Of a stretch of 64,000 nucleotides of DNA, positions 42,092 through 49,577 are shown piece after piece. Within the stretch, counting starts at the first letter, position 1, and each line of letters starts with the position of its first letter. Made by a program: the position numbers and the translations under genes. The notes below the pieces were generated by a model, which did no database searches, was not told where the DNA came from, and saw only the letters and a program-made list of their open reading frames with translations. The stretch comes from JACRCG01 sp964524835. Lineage in GTDB: Bacteria; Desulfobacterota; Desulfuromonadia; Geobacterales; Pseudopelobacteraceae. The stretch is from the NCBI GenBank assembly GCA_964524835.1, contig CAZGEG010000013.1:58010-122009 (forward strand), given 5' to 3'.

Positions 42092-42631
42092 TTAGTTCCT
42101 GAACGGCATGCCCAGGTACTTGAGAAGTGCTTTACCTTCTTCGTCCGTTTTAGCACTTGTTACAATCGTGATATTCATTCCCTTGATTTTATCAACATTA
42201 TCATAGTTGATTTCGGGGAAAATAAGCTGATCCTTGACGCCGAGAGTATAATTACCCTTGCCGTCAAAGGCTTTACCGGATACGCCTTTAAAGTCACGGA
42301 CCCTGGCAAGAGAAACGTTGATCAGACGATCTAGAAATTCATACATACGATCGCGACGGAGAGTTACCATGCAACCGATTGGCATACCTTCACGAAGCTT
42401 AAATGTTGCAATGGATTTCTTGGCTTTGGTAATGACAGATTTCTGACCGGTGATCAAACCAAGTTCGGTTGTCGCGGAGTCAAGAATCTTAACATTCTGG
42501 ATCGCTTCACCCAAGCCCATGTTAACAACTATCTTCTTGATTTGCGGAACTTCCATGCAAGATTTGTAACTGTAATCATTACGAAGCTTGGGAACGATTT
42601 CTGATGAATATATATCTTTTAAACGAGACAT
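42092..42631 (-). CDS. rplE: 50S ribosomal protein L5
   Basis: The 179-residue protein has the family start (LKDIYSSEIVPKLRNDYSYKS), the LGEAIQN segment and GMNITIVTSAKTDEEGKALLKYLGMPFR at the end. It binds 5S rRNA and contacts tRNA. Its length and place between rplX and rpsN are normal. Confidence 0.97.
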   Translation of the reverse strand: MSRLKDIYSSEIVPKLRNDYSYKSCMEVPQIKKIVVNMGLGEAIQNVKILDSATTELGLITGQKSVITKAKKSIATFKLREGMPIGCMVTLRRDRMYEFLDRLINVSLARVRDFKGVSGKAFDGKGNYTLGVKDQLIFPEINYDNVDKIKGMNITIVTSAKTDEEGKALLKYLGMPFRN

Positions 42632-42655
42632 TAGATAGATTCCTCCAAAGTAATA

Positions 42656-42976
42656 CTAAAGTGTTGTGCCGCACTTGACACAGACACGCTGTTTTTCGCC
42701 ATTTTCTAAAAGCTTCTTGCTTGTCCGGACAGGTTTGGAGCATTTTGAGCAGTATGGCATAACATTGGAGATATGAATCCGTGCTTCCTTCTCCTTAATT
42801 TCACCAGCTTCATTCCCTTTAGCTTTAACATGGCGTTTAACCAAATTAAGTCCTTCAACGATTACGCCGTTCTTCTTAGGGAGCAATTGAAGAATTTTGC
42901 CAGTTTTGCTTTTTTCTTTGCCGGCAATGACCATTACGGTATCACCCTTGTTAACATGAGGTTTCGTGACTTGCAT
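42656..42976 (-). CDS. rplX: 50S ribosomal protein L24
   Basis: The 106-residue protein has the KOW motif (GDTVMVIAGKEKSKTGKILQLLPKKN). The C-terminal part has two Cys pairs, Cys76/Cys79 (CSKC) and Cys99/Cys102 (CVKC), a zinc-ribbon-like pattern absent in E. coli L24. Three ATGs in a row open the frame; I use the third, because GGAG lies seven bases before it. Confidence 0.93.
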   Translation of the reverse strand: MQVTKPHVNKGDTVMVIAGKEKSKTGKILQLLPKKNGVIVEGLNLVKRHVKAKGNEAGEIKEKEARIHISNVMPYCSKCSKPVRTSKKLLENGEKQRVCVKCGTTL

Positions 42977-42994
42977 CATCATTCTCCGATATTT

Positions 42995-43363
42995 TTATAG
43001 TACTTCCGGCGCAAGAGAAATAATTTTCATAAACTTTTTAGCACGCAATTCTCTGGCAACCGGACCGAAGATACGAGTACCAACCGGTTCCTTGGCATTG
43101 TTGATGACAACACCTGAATTATCATCAAAACGGATATATGATCCGTCAGGGCGACCCAAAGCCTTAGCAGTCCTGACAACAACCGCCTTGACTACATCAC
43201 CCTTTTTAACCTTTGAATTCGGCAGAGCTTCACGAACAGAAGCAACAATGATATCACCAACACCTGCATATTTTCTTTTAGAGCCACCAAGTACCTTGAT
43301 GCAAAATAGTTTTTTTGCACCAGAGTTATCGGCTACATCCAGTACTGTCTGCATTTGAATCAT
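42995..43363 (-). CDS. rplN: 50S ribosomal protein L14
   Basis: The 122-residue protein matches L14 along its length: MIQMQTVLDVADNSGAKKLF start, YAGVGDIIVASVREALPN, and GTRIFGPVARELR. It sits at the subunit interface. Spc operon, first gene after rpsQ. Confidence 0.97.
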   Translation of the reverse strand: MIQMQTVLDVADNSGAKKLFCIKVLGGSKRKYAGVGDIIVASVREALPNSKVKKGDVVKAVVVRTAKALGRPDGSYIRFDDNSGVVINNAKEPVGTRIFGPVARELRAKKFMKIISLAPEVL

Positions 43364-43381
43364 TAGATGTTACTCCCTATA

Positions 43382-43639
43382 CTAAGAGATGCTTTCTATT
43401 ATCTGTTTAAGGCTCCAGCGCTTATCTTTACTTAAAGGGCGGCATTCAATTATCTGTACACGATCACCTATTTTGGAACTGTTAAGCTCATCGTGCACCT
43501 TATATTTTACGCTGCGCTTGATATACTTGCTGTAGACACTGTGTTTAACAAGACGGTCGACTTTCACAACAACAGTCTTCTCCATCTTGTCGCTCACAAC
43601 AACACCTACTTGAGTTTTTCTGTGACCGCGTTCACTCAT
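43382..43639 (-). CDS. rpsQ: 30S ribosomal protein S17
   Basis: The 85-residue OB-fold protein has the pattern KTQVGVVVSDKMEKTVVVKV and GDRVQIIECRPLSKDKRW. Its ATG overlaps the rpmC stop (ATGA), so translation is coupled. Confidence 0.97.
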   Translation of the reverse strand: MSERGHRKTQVGVVVSDKMEKTVVVKVDRLVKHSVYSKYIKRSVKYKVHDELNSSKIGDRVQIIECRPLSKDKRWSLKQIIESIS

Positions 43640-43839
43640 TTTGATACTCCCCCTGCCTTACTCTCGGTGAGAATGGTATTAATCCTGGCAATATTCTTAC
43701 GAAGGTTCTTCAGCTTGGAAGTATTCTCAAGTCTGCCGGTATGAAGCTGAAATTTTAGGTTAAAGAGTTCCTGAGTTGCTTCAGTCTGTTTTTTCGACAG
43801 CTCTTCAGCCGATATTTTTCTAAGATCATTAGGCTTCAT
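43636..43839 (-). CDS. rpmC: 50S ribosomal protein L29
   Basis: The 67-residue helical-hairpin protein has ELSKKQTEATQELFNLKFQL and NTSKLKNLRKNIARINT. I start at ATG 43839 (MKPNDLRK), because GGGGAG lies at the right distance; the ATG six bases earlier is too close to it. The gene overlaps the end of rplP by 11 bases. Confidence 0.94.
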   Translation of the reverse strand: MKPNDLRKISAEELSKKQTEATQELFNLKFQLHTGRLENTSKLKNLRKNIARINTILTESKAGGVSK

Positions 43840-44251
43840 GGGCATCTCCCCTGATAATAAACTTTGTAGAAATGGGCAGCTTATGAGCAGCCAGCCTGAG
43901 AGCTTCACGAGCGATCTCTTCTGTCACGCCTTCCATTTCATACAGGATAACGCCGGGCTTAATTACGCACACCCATGAATCCGGTGAGCCTTTTCCTTTA
44001 CCCATCCTGGTCTCAGCCGGTTTAGCGGTAAGTGGTTTATCGGGAAAAATACGGATCCATATTTTCCCACCCCTCTTAATATAGCGGGTCATGGCAATAC
44101 GGGCCGCTTCAATCTGCCGCGAATCAAGCCAACCACACTCAGTCGCCTGCAGACCAAATTCTCCAAAAGAGAGTTCAATACCTCTACAGGGCTTACCGGA
44201 CATGCGACCCTTCATCTGTTTTCTATGTTTTACCCGTTTCGGCATTAACAT
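43829..44251 (-). CDS. rplP: 50S ribosomal protein L16
   Basis: This 140-residue protein starts MLMPKRVKHRKQMKGRM and shows GKGKGSPDSWVCVIKPGVILYEMEGV. It helps shape the A-site tRNA pocket. AGGAG lies 9 bases before the first ATG. Located between rpsC and rpmC. Confidence 0.96.
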   Translation of the reverse strand: MLMPKRVKHRKQMKGRMSGKPCRGIELSFGEFGLQATECGWLDSRQIEAARIAMTRYIKRGGKIWIRIFPDKPLTAKPAETRMGKGKGSPDSWVCVIKPGVILYEMEGVTEEIAREALRLAAHKLPISTKFIIRGDAHEA

Positions 44252-44284
44252 CGATACGTGCTCCTATTGTGCAATATAAAAGAA

Positions 44285-44917
44285 TTACTTACCGGGCAGA
44301 ATTTCGCCCTTGAAGATCAACACTTTGATGCCGATAAGACCGTATGTGGTCTTGGCCTCAGCGAAACCGTAGTCGATATCAGCCCGCAACGTATGCAGCG
44401 GAACCCTGCCCTCTCGATACCACTCTGTACGGGACATTTCAGCACCACCCAAACGGCCGGAGCAGGTAATACGAATTCCCTTTGCTCCGAATTTCAGCGT
44501 TGAAGTAACGCTTTTCTTCATGGCACGCCTGAAAGCTATGCGGCGCTCGAGTTGCAAGGCTACATTTTCAGCAACCAGCTGTGCGTCCAACTCAGGCTTG
44601 CGAACTTCGTTTATCGTTATAAAGATCTCTTTGGCCGATATCAGAGCGAGCTCTTTTTTTATCGTTTCAACTTCGGACCCCTTCTTACCAATGATAAGAC
44701 CTGGTCTGGCAGTAAAGATATTTATTTTACACTTATTGGCAGCACGCTCGATCTCGATTTTGGAAACACCGGAGCTGTATAAGCGTTTTTTCAGGAATTT
44801 ACGAATAGCAAGGTCTTCATGCAATAACTTGGCGTAATCTGCTTCAGCGTACCACTTTGAATCCCAAGTCTTTGTAACACCAAGCCTGAAGCCAATCGGA
44901 TTAATTTTTTGTCCCAA
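44285..44917 (-). CDS. rpsC: 30S ribosomal protein S3
   Basis: The 210-residue protein has the KH domain (about 39-107, with RPGLIIGKKGSEVETIKKEL) and the C-terminal S3 domain (GAKGIRITCSGRLGGAEMSRTEWYREG). It forms part of the mRNA entry tunnel. S10 operon order is normal. Confidence 0.97.
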   Translation of the reverse strand: MGQKINPIGFRLGVTKTWDSKWYAEADYAKLLHEDLAIRKFLKKRLYSSGVSKIEIERAANKCKINIFTARPGLIIGKKGSEVETIKKELALISAKEIFITINEVRKPELDAQLVAENVALQLERRIAFRRAMKKSVTSTLKFGAKGIRITCSGRLGGAEMSRTEWYREGRVPLHTLRADIDYGFAEAKTTYGLIGIKVLIFKGEILPGK

Positions 44918-44939
44918 CCTACACCTCCACGTAATAAAA

Positions 44940-45275
44940 CTATTTCGAGTCTGAAAGGGTTACAGCAATATGACTAGTAGGCTTACGAATTTTGCTGGCA
45001 CGCCCCATTGCACGAGGAACAAAACGTTTAAGTGCAGCACCACCATCAACATAAATTGTTTTTACAAACAGGCGGTCAACATCGGATACGCCTTTTTGCT
45101 CTGCGTTTGAAACAGCAGACTTAAGAAGCTTTGACACAAGCTTGGCAGAAGGCTGCGGCATGAACCGCAAGATATTCAGTGCATCTTGAATACCTTTACC
45201 ACGCACGAGGTCAACAACAAGACGTGTTTTGCGTGGAGAAAGGCGTACAGATGAGAGTTTAGCGTTGGATTCCAT
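44940..45275 (-). CDS. rplV: 50S ribosomal protein L22
   Basis: This 111-residue protein has VRLSPRKTRLVVDLVRGKGI near the start and the long beta hairpin GGAALKRFVPRAMGRASKIRKPTSHI, which reaches into the peptide tunnel. Located between rpsS and rpsC. Confidence 0.97.
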   Translation of the reverse strand: MESNAKLSSVRLSPRKTRLVVDLVRGKGIQDALNILRFMPQPSAKLVSKLLKSAVSNAEQKGVSDVDRLFVKTIYVDGGAALKRFVPRAMGRASKIRKPTSHIAVTLSDSK

Positions 45276-45289
45276 TATAAGCTCCCTTA

Positions 45290-45568
45290 CTACTTCTTGA
45301 CTTTGCTCTTTTTATCAGCGGCATGACCGTGAAATGTTCTTGTTGGAGCGAATTCACCCATTTTATGGCCAACCATATTTTCAGTTACAAAAACAGGGAT
45401 GAATTTTTTTCCGTTGTGAACCGCAAAACTACACCCGATAAAATCAGGGCTGATCGTTGAGCGGCGTGACCAGGTCTTAATAATCTTCTTGGAATTAGGA
45501 CCTTCAGCCAGAACCTTCTTGTTCAGGTGGTCATCAATAAATGGACCTTTTTTTATCGAACGTGCCAT
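45290..45568 (-). CDS. rpsS: 30S ribosomal protein S19
   Basis: The 92-residue protein has the S19 motifs MARSIKKGPFIDDHL, TWSRRSTISPDFIG and GHKMGEFAPTRTFHGHA. It binds the 16S head with S13. It lies between rplB and rplV. Confidence 0.97.
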   Translation of the reverse strand: MARSIKKGPFIDDHLNKKVLAEGPNSKKIIKTWSRRSTISPDFIGCSFAVHNGKKFIPVFVTENMVGHKMGEFAPTRTFHGHAADKKSKVKK

Positions 45569-45590
45569 AATATCTCAGCCTCTCAACGAA

Positions 45591-46415
45591 TTATTTACTG
45601 CGCTTTTTTACAATGAAGCGGTCAGAAGTCTTGTTTGTACGGGTTTTGTAACCCTTGGTCGGAATACCCCATGGCGTCACGGGATGCCGTCCGCCGGAAG
45701 TACGCCCCTCACCGCCACCATGTGGATGGTCAACCGGATTCATGGCAACACCACGTACTTTAGGGCGACGACCAAGCCAGCGTGAACGACCAGCCTTGCC
45801 GATATTTATATTTTCATGATCGGTATTACCAACCTGTCCAATGGTCGCATAGCAGTCCTGCAGAACCAACCGGACTTCACCTGAAGGAAGCTTGACCTGC
45901 GAATACTTGCCCTCTTTGGACATAAGTTGGGCAAAGGTACCGGCACTCCGGGCCAGCTGGGCCCCTTTACCAATCTTCAGCTCAATATTGTGGATAACTG
46001 TACCGAGAGGAATCGCACGCAACGGTAACGAGTTACCCGGCTTGATATCAGCCTCTGGACCACTGATGATAACATCGCCAACTTTTAAATCAAGTGGAGC
46101 AAGTATATAGCGTTTTTCGCCATCGGCATAATTCAGAAGCGCGATGCGGGCGCTGCGGTTCGGATCGTATTCAATGCTGGCAACAGTAGCGGGAATGCTG
46201 CGCTTGTCACGGCGAAAATCGATAATACGATATTTCTGTTTGTGACCACCACCCTGGTGACGAGAAGTAATGCGGCCGTTGGAATTCCTGCCCCCACTCT
46301 TTTTAAGTGAAACAAGCAAGGATTTTTCAGGAGTAGTTTTAGTAATTTCAGCAAACGCGGAGCAAGTCTGATGTCTGCGTCCAGCCGAAGTTGGATTATA
46401 GCTTTTGATTGCCAT
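45591..46415 (-). CDS. rplB: 50S ribosomal protein L2
   Basis: The 274-residue protein has the RNA-binding part (SGGRNSNGRITSRHQGGGHK) and the C-terminal loop RGVAMNPVDHPHGGGEGRTSGG, which carries the peptidyl-transferase-linked His. I use ATG 46415 (MAIKSYNPTSAGRR) over a position four codons earlier. It is the largest protein of the S10 operon. Confidence 0.96.
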   Translation of the reverse strand: MAIKSYNPTSAGRRHQTCSAFAEITKTTPEKSLLVSLKKSGGRNSNGRITSRHQGGGHKQKYRIIDFRRDKRSIPATVASIEYDPNRSARIALLNYADGEKRYILAPLDLKVGDVIISGPEADIKPGNSLPLRAIPLGTVIHNIELKIGKGAQLARSAGTFAQLMSKEGKYSQVKLPSGEVRLVLQDCYATIGQVGNTDHENINIGKAGRSRWLGRRPKVRGVAMNPVDHPHGGGEGRTSGGRHPVTPWGIPTKGYKTRTNKTSDRFIVKKRSK

Positions 46416-46436
46416 TGTGAACCCCAAACGTATTAG

Positions 46437-46721
46437 TTAGACTTCAAAGAAATCTATTGATTGCCCTTCCTGGAGCGTAACATAAGCCTTTTTCCAGTTG
46501 GAACGTTTGCCAAAAGTTTTGCCAGAACGTTTTACCTTGCCGGCCACGGTTACCGTACGGACATCCGCAACCTTGACTTTGAACAGATTCTCAATAGCCT
46601 GTTTAATCTCGATCTTGTTTGCAGCTTTATCAACGACTACCGCAACAGTATTGTTCGTATCGGATCCCAAAGAAGTTTTTTCGGTAACATGCGGCTTTTT
46701 GATTACGGAGTAAATATTCAT
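46437..46721 (-). CDS. rplW: 50S ribosomal protein L23
   Basis: The 94-residue protein has YSVIKKPHVTEKTS and the long loop VKRSGKTFGKRSNWKKAYVTL. It lies at the tunnel exit and binds trigger factor and SRP. Its ATG overlaps the rplD stop (ATGA). Confidence 0.97.
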   Translation of the reverse strand: MNIYSVIKKPHVTEKTSLGSDTNNTVAVVVDKAANKIEIKQAIENLFKVKVADVRTVTVAGKVKRSGKTFGKRSNWKKAYVTLQEGQSIDFFEV

Positions 46722-47341
46722 TTTTGCAATACTCCTTCGGTTGATAGCACAGAGTCCTGAGTGAAAATTATATGTTTGTATTTAAGCATATCGTGAATAT
46801 TCAGTGCATCATGCTTCAACATCTTAATATGCGGTACATTACGGGCTGATAGGAACAGATTATTGTTAAAATCATCCGTTACAATCAGAGATTTACTGAG
46901 ATCAAAAGTATTCAGAAAACCTTTAAAATCTTTAGTCGATATTTTGTCGAATTCGATTTTGTCCAGAACAGTTATGTTGTTCGTCTGCAGTTTGTACGTC
47001 AGAACTGAACAGAGGGCAGCACACCTGGCCTTTTTATTCATGCTGAGGTTGTATACTTTGGGCTGCGGGCCAAAAGCTACACCACCGCCGGGATATTGAG
47101 GAGCACGACTGCAGCCTTGACGTGCATTACCGGTACCCTTCTGCTTGAACGGCTTTTTACCGCCGCCGCGTACTGCAGAACGGTTCTTGACTGCAACAGT
47201 TCCTGCTCTCCGATTTGCGAGCTGGATCCGAAGCGCCTGGTGAATAAGACTTTCTCTTACTTCAACATCAAACACATCATCGGACAGCAGAACTTCACCG
47301 ACCTGTTGTTTGTTCATATTAAAAACCGCTATTGAAGGCAT
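46718..47341 (-). CDS. rplD: 50S ribosomal protein L4
   Basis: This 207-residue protein has the extended rRNA loop (GGGKKPFKQKGTGNARQGCSRAPQYPGGG) seen in L4. I use ATG 47341 with GGGAG seven bases upstream; a TTG two codons earlier is less likely. In E. coli L4 represses the S10 operon. The gene is AT-rich compared with tuf. Confidence 0.95.
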   Translation of the reverse strand: MPSIAVFNMNKQQVGEVLLSDDVFDVEVRESLIHQALRIQLANRRAGTVAVKNRSAVRGGGKKPFKQKGTGNARQGCSRAPQYPGGGVAFGPQPKVYNLSMNKKARCAALCSVLTYKLQTNNITVLDKIEFDKISTKDFKGFLNTFDLSKSLIVTDDFNNNLFLSARNVPHIKMLKHDALNIHDMLKYKHIIFTQDSVLSTEGVLQK

Positions 47342-47359
47342 ACACAAACTCCCGAAGTA

Positions 47360-47989
47360 CTAAGCTTTAACACTCTTTTTAATCGTAACAATTGAATTCT
47401 TGTGGCCAGGAACGGCACCTTTAATCAGGATAAGGTTATCAGAAGCATCAACACGGACAATCTTAAGACGTTGTACGGTGACTTTCACGTTACCCATCTG
47501 ACCAGGCATCTTTTTATTTTTAAAAACATGCGAAGGAGTCGCAGATGCACCGATTGAGCCAGGTGCTCTGTGAAAGCGCGACCCATGAGAAGCACGGCCT
47601 CCCTTGAAATTCCAGCGCTTAATAACGCCCTGAAAACCCTTACCGATGCTGGTGCCGGTCACATCAATCACATCATCAACTGCAAATTCGCTCGCAGTGA
47701 TTTCGTCACCTACATTCATTGACTCAACCTGGTCGTTTTTGAATTCACGCAGATGCCTGAAAACGCCATGACCGGATTTTGTGCAATGCCCGAGGTACGG
47801 TTTGTTGACATTAGCAGCAGCTACCGATTCGAATCCCACCTGTACTGCTGAATATCCATCATTAGCCGCAGTTTTTTTCTGGACGACATAACAAGGACCC
47901 GCCTGAATAACAGTTACCGGTACTCTTGTTCCGTCTTCAAGAAATATCTGGGTCATGCCCAGTTTTTTTCCGATGATACCTTTCATCAT
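47360..47989 (-). CDS. rplC: 50S ribosomal protein L3
   Basis: This 209-residue protein begins MMKGIIGKKLGMTQIFLEDG and has the central loop FKGGRASHGSRFHRAPGSIGASATPSHV in part, which reaches the peptidyl-transferase centre. AGGA lies before the ATG pair. It follows rpsJ by 28 bases. Confidence 0.97.
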   Translation of the reverse strand: MMKGIIGKKLGMTQIFLEDGTRVPVTVIQAGPCYVVQKKTAANDGYSAVQVGFESVAAANVNKPYLGHCTKSGHGVFRHLREFKNDQVESMNVGDEITASEFAVDDVIDVTGTSIGKGFQGVIKRWNFKGGRASHGSRFHRAPGSIGASATPSHVFKNKKMPGQMGNVKVTVQRLKIVRVDASDNLILIKGAVPGHKNSIVTIKKSVKA

Positions 47990-48017
47990 ATTGAGTCCTA
48001 TTCAGTCGTAGTAGCAG

Positions 48018-48326
48018 TTACAGTTTAATTTCTACATCAACGCCGGCAGATAAATCCAGCTTCATGAGAGCATCAACCGTCTGCTGTGTAGGGTCAAGTA
48101 TATCAATCAAGCGTTTGTGAGTTCTGATTTCAAACTGGTCACGTGACTTCTTGTCAACATGGGGACCGCGAAGAACACAATACTTGTTGATTACGGTCGG
48201 CAATGGAATCGGTCCGGCAACGCGCGCACCAGTTCTTTTTGCAGTATCAACAATTTCACCTACTGAAACATCAAGCAGTTTATGATCATATGCCTTAAGG
48301 CGAATTCTTATCTTCTGGCTCTGCAT
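48018..48326 (-). CDS. rpsJ: 30S ribosomal protein S10
   Basis: The 102-residue protein has QKIRIRLKAYDHKLLD and GPIPLPTVINKYCVLRGPHVDKKS in part. S10 also acts as NusE in transcription antitermination. It follows tuf with a 24-base gap and opens the S10 gene set. Confidence 0.97.
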   Translation of the reverse strand: MQSQKIRIRLKAYDHKLLDVSVGEIVDTAKRTGARVAGPIPLPTVINKYCVLRGPHVDKKSRDQFEIRTHKRLIDILDPTQQTVDALMKLDLSAGVDVEIKL

Positions 48327-48350
48327 TAATAACCTCGTAACGTAACTTAT

Positions 48351-49541
48351 TTATTCAATAATTGAAGCTACAACGCCTGCGCCTACGGTGCGGCCGCCTT
48401 CGCGGATAGCGAAGCGCAGGCCGTCGTCCATGGCGATCGGTGTGATCAGCTTGATGGTCATGGCGACGTTATCGCCCGGCATAACCATTTCGATGCCGGC
48501 CGGAAGTTCGGCAACACCGGTGACGTCCGTGGTGCGGAAATAGAACTGTGGACGGTAGCCGTTGAAGAACGGGGTGTGGCGGCCGCCTTCTTCCTTGGTG
48601 AGGATGTATGCTTCAGCCTTGAACTTGGTGTGCGGGGTGATAGAACCGGGCTTGGCGAGTACCTGGCCGCGCTCGATGTCTTCACGTTTTACGCCGCGCA
48701 GCAGTGCGCCGATGTTGTCTCCTGCACGACCTTCGTCAAGCAGTTTGCGGAACATCTCGACACCGGTTACGGTGGTTTTGATGGTGTTCTTGATGCCGAC
48801 GACTTCAACTTCCTCGCCGACCTTTACAATGCCGCGCTCGACACGACCGGTGGCGACGGTACCGCGACCGGAGATGGAGAATACATCTTCTACCGGCATC
48901 AGGAACGGACGGTCAATGGCGCGCTCCGGATCGGGAATGTAGGCATCGACTGCGTCCATAAGGCGCTCAATGGATTCTTCGCCGAGGAAGCTCTTTTCGC
49001 CTTCGAGGGCTTTGAGGGCGGAACCTTTGATGATCGGGGTGTCGTCGCCGGGAAAGTCATAGCTGGAGAGAAGTTCACGGACTTCAAGCTCTACGAGCTC
49101 AAGCAGTTCTTCGTCATCAACCATGTCGGCCTTGTTGAGGTATACAACCATATAGGGTACGCCTACCTGACGGGCAAGCAGGATGTGCTCGCGGGTCTGC
49201 GGCATCGGGCCGTCAGCGGCGGATACGACGAGGATTGCGCCGTCCATCTGGGCAGCACCGGTGATCATGTTCTTGACGTAGTCGGCATGGCCGGGGCAGT
49301 CAACATGAGCATAGTGGCGTTTGTCTGTTTCGTATTCAACATGGGCGGTCGCGATAGTGATACCACGCTCACGCTCTTCAGGTGCGTTGTCGATCTGGTC
49401 GAACGCCTTGTACTCAGCCTGACCCTTGCCGGCCAGAACTTTCGTGATGGCGGCGGTCAAGGTTGTCTTGCCGTGATCGACGTGACCGATGGTACCGATG
49501 TTTACATGAGTTTTATTACGTAGAAACTTTGCTTTTGCCAT
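48351..49541 (-). CDS. tuf: Elongation factor Tu
   Basis: The 396-residue GTPase delivers aminoacyl-tRNA. It has P-loop GHVDHGKT, switch II DCPGHADY, NKAD and domains 2 and 3 ending in GGRTVGAGVVASIIE. It is GC-richer and uses C/G third bases far more than its ribosomal-protein neighbours; exchange by gene conversion with a second tuf copy is likely. It lies between fusA and rpsJ. GGAGG precedes the ATG. Confidence 0.98.
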   Translation of the reverse strand: MAKAKFLRNKTHVNIGTIGHVDHGKTTLTAAITKVLAGKGQAEYKAFDQIDNAPEERERGITIATAHVEYETDKRHYAHVDCPGHADYVKNMITGAAQMDGAILVVSAADGPMPQTREHILLARQVGVPYMVVYLNKADMVDDEELLELVELEVRELLSSYDFPGDDTPIIKGSALKALEGEKSFLGEESIERLMDAVDAYIPDPERAIDRPFLMPVEDVFSISGRGTVATGRVERGIVKVGEEVEVVGIKNTIKTTVTGVEMFRKLLDEGRAGDNIGALLRGVKREDIERGQVLAKPGSITPHTKFKAEAYILTKEEGGRHTPFFNGYRPQFYFRTTDVTGVAELPAGIEMVMPGDNVAMTIKLITPIAMDDGLRFAIREGGRTVGAGVVASIIE

Positions 49542-49577
49542 GAGAAAGGCCCTCCTGAGTTACGGATTTGAGTTGGA

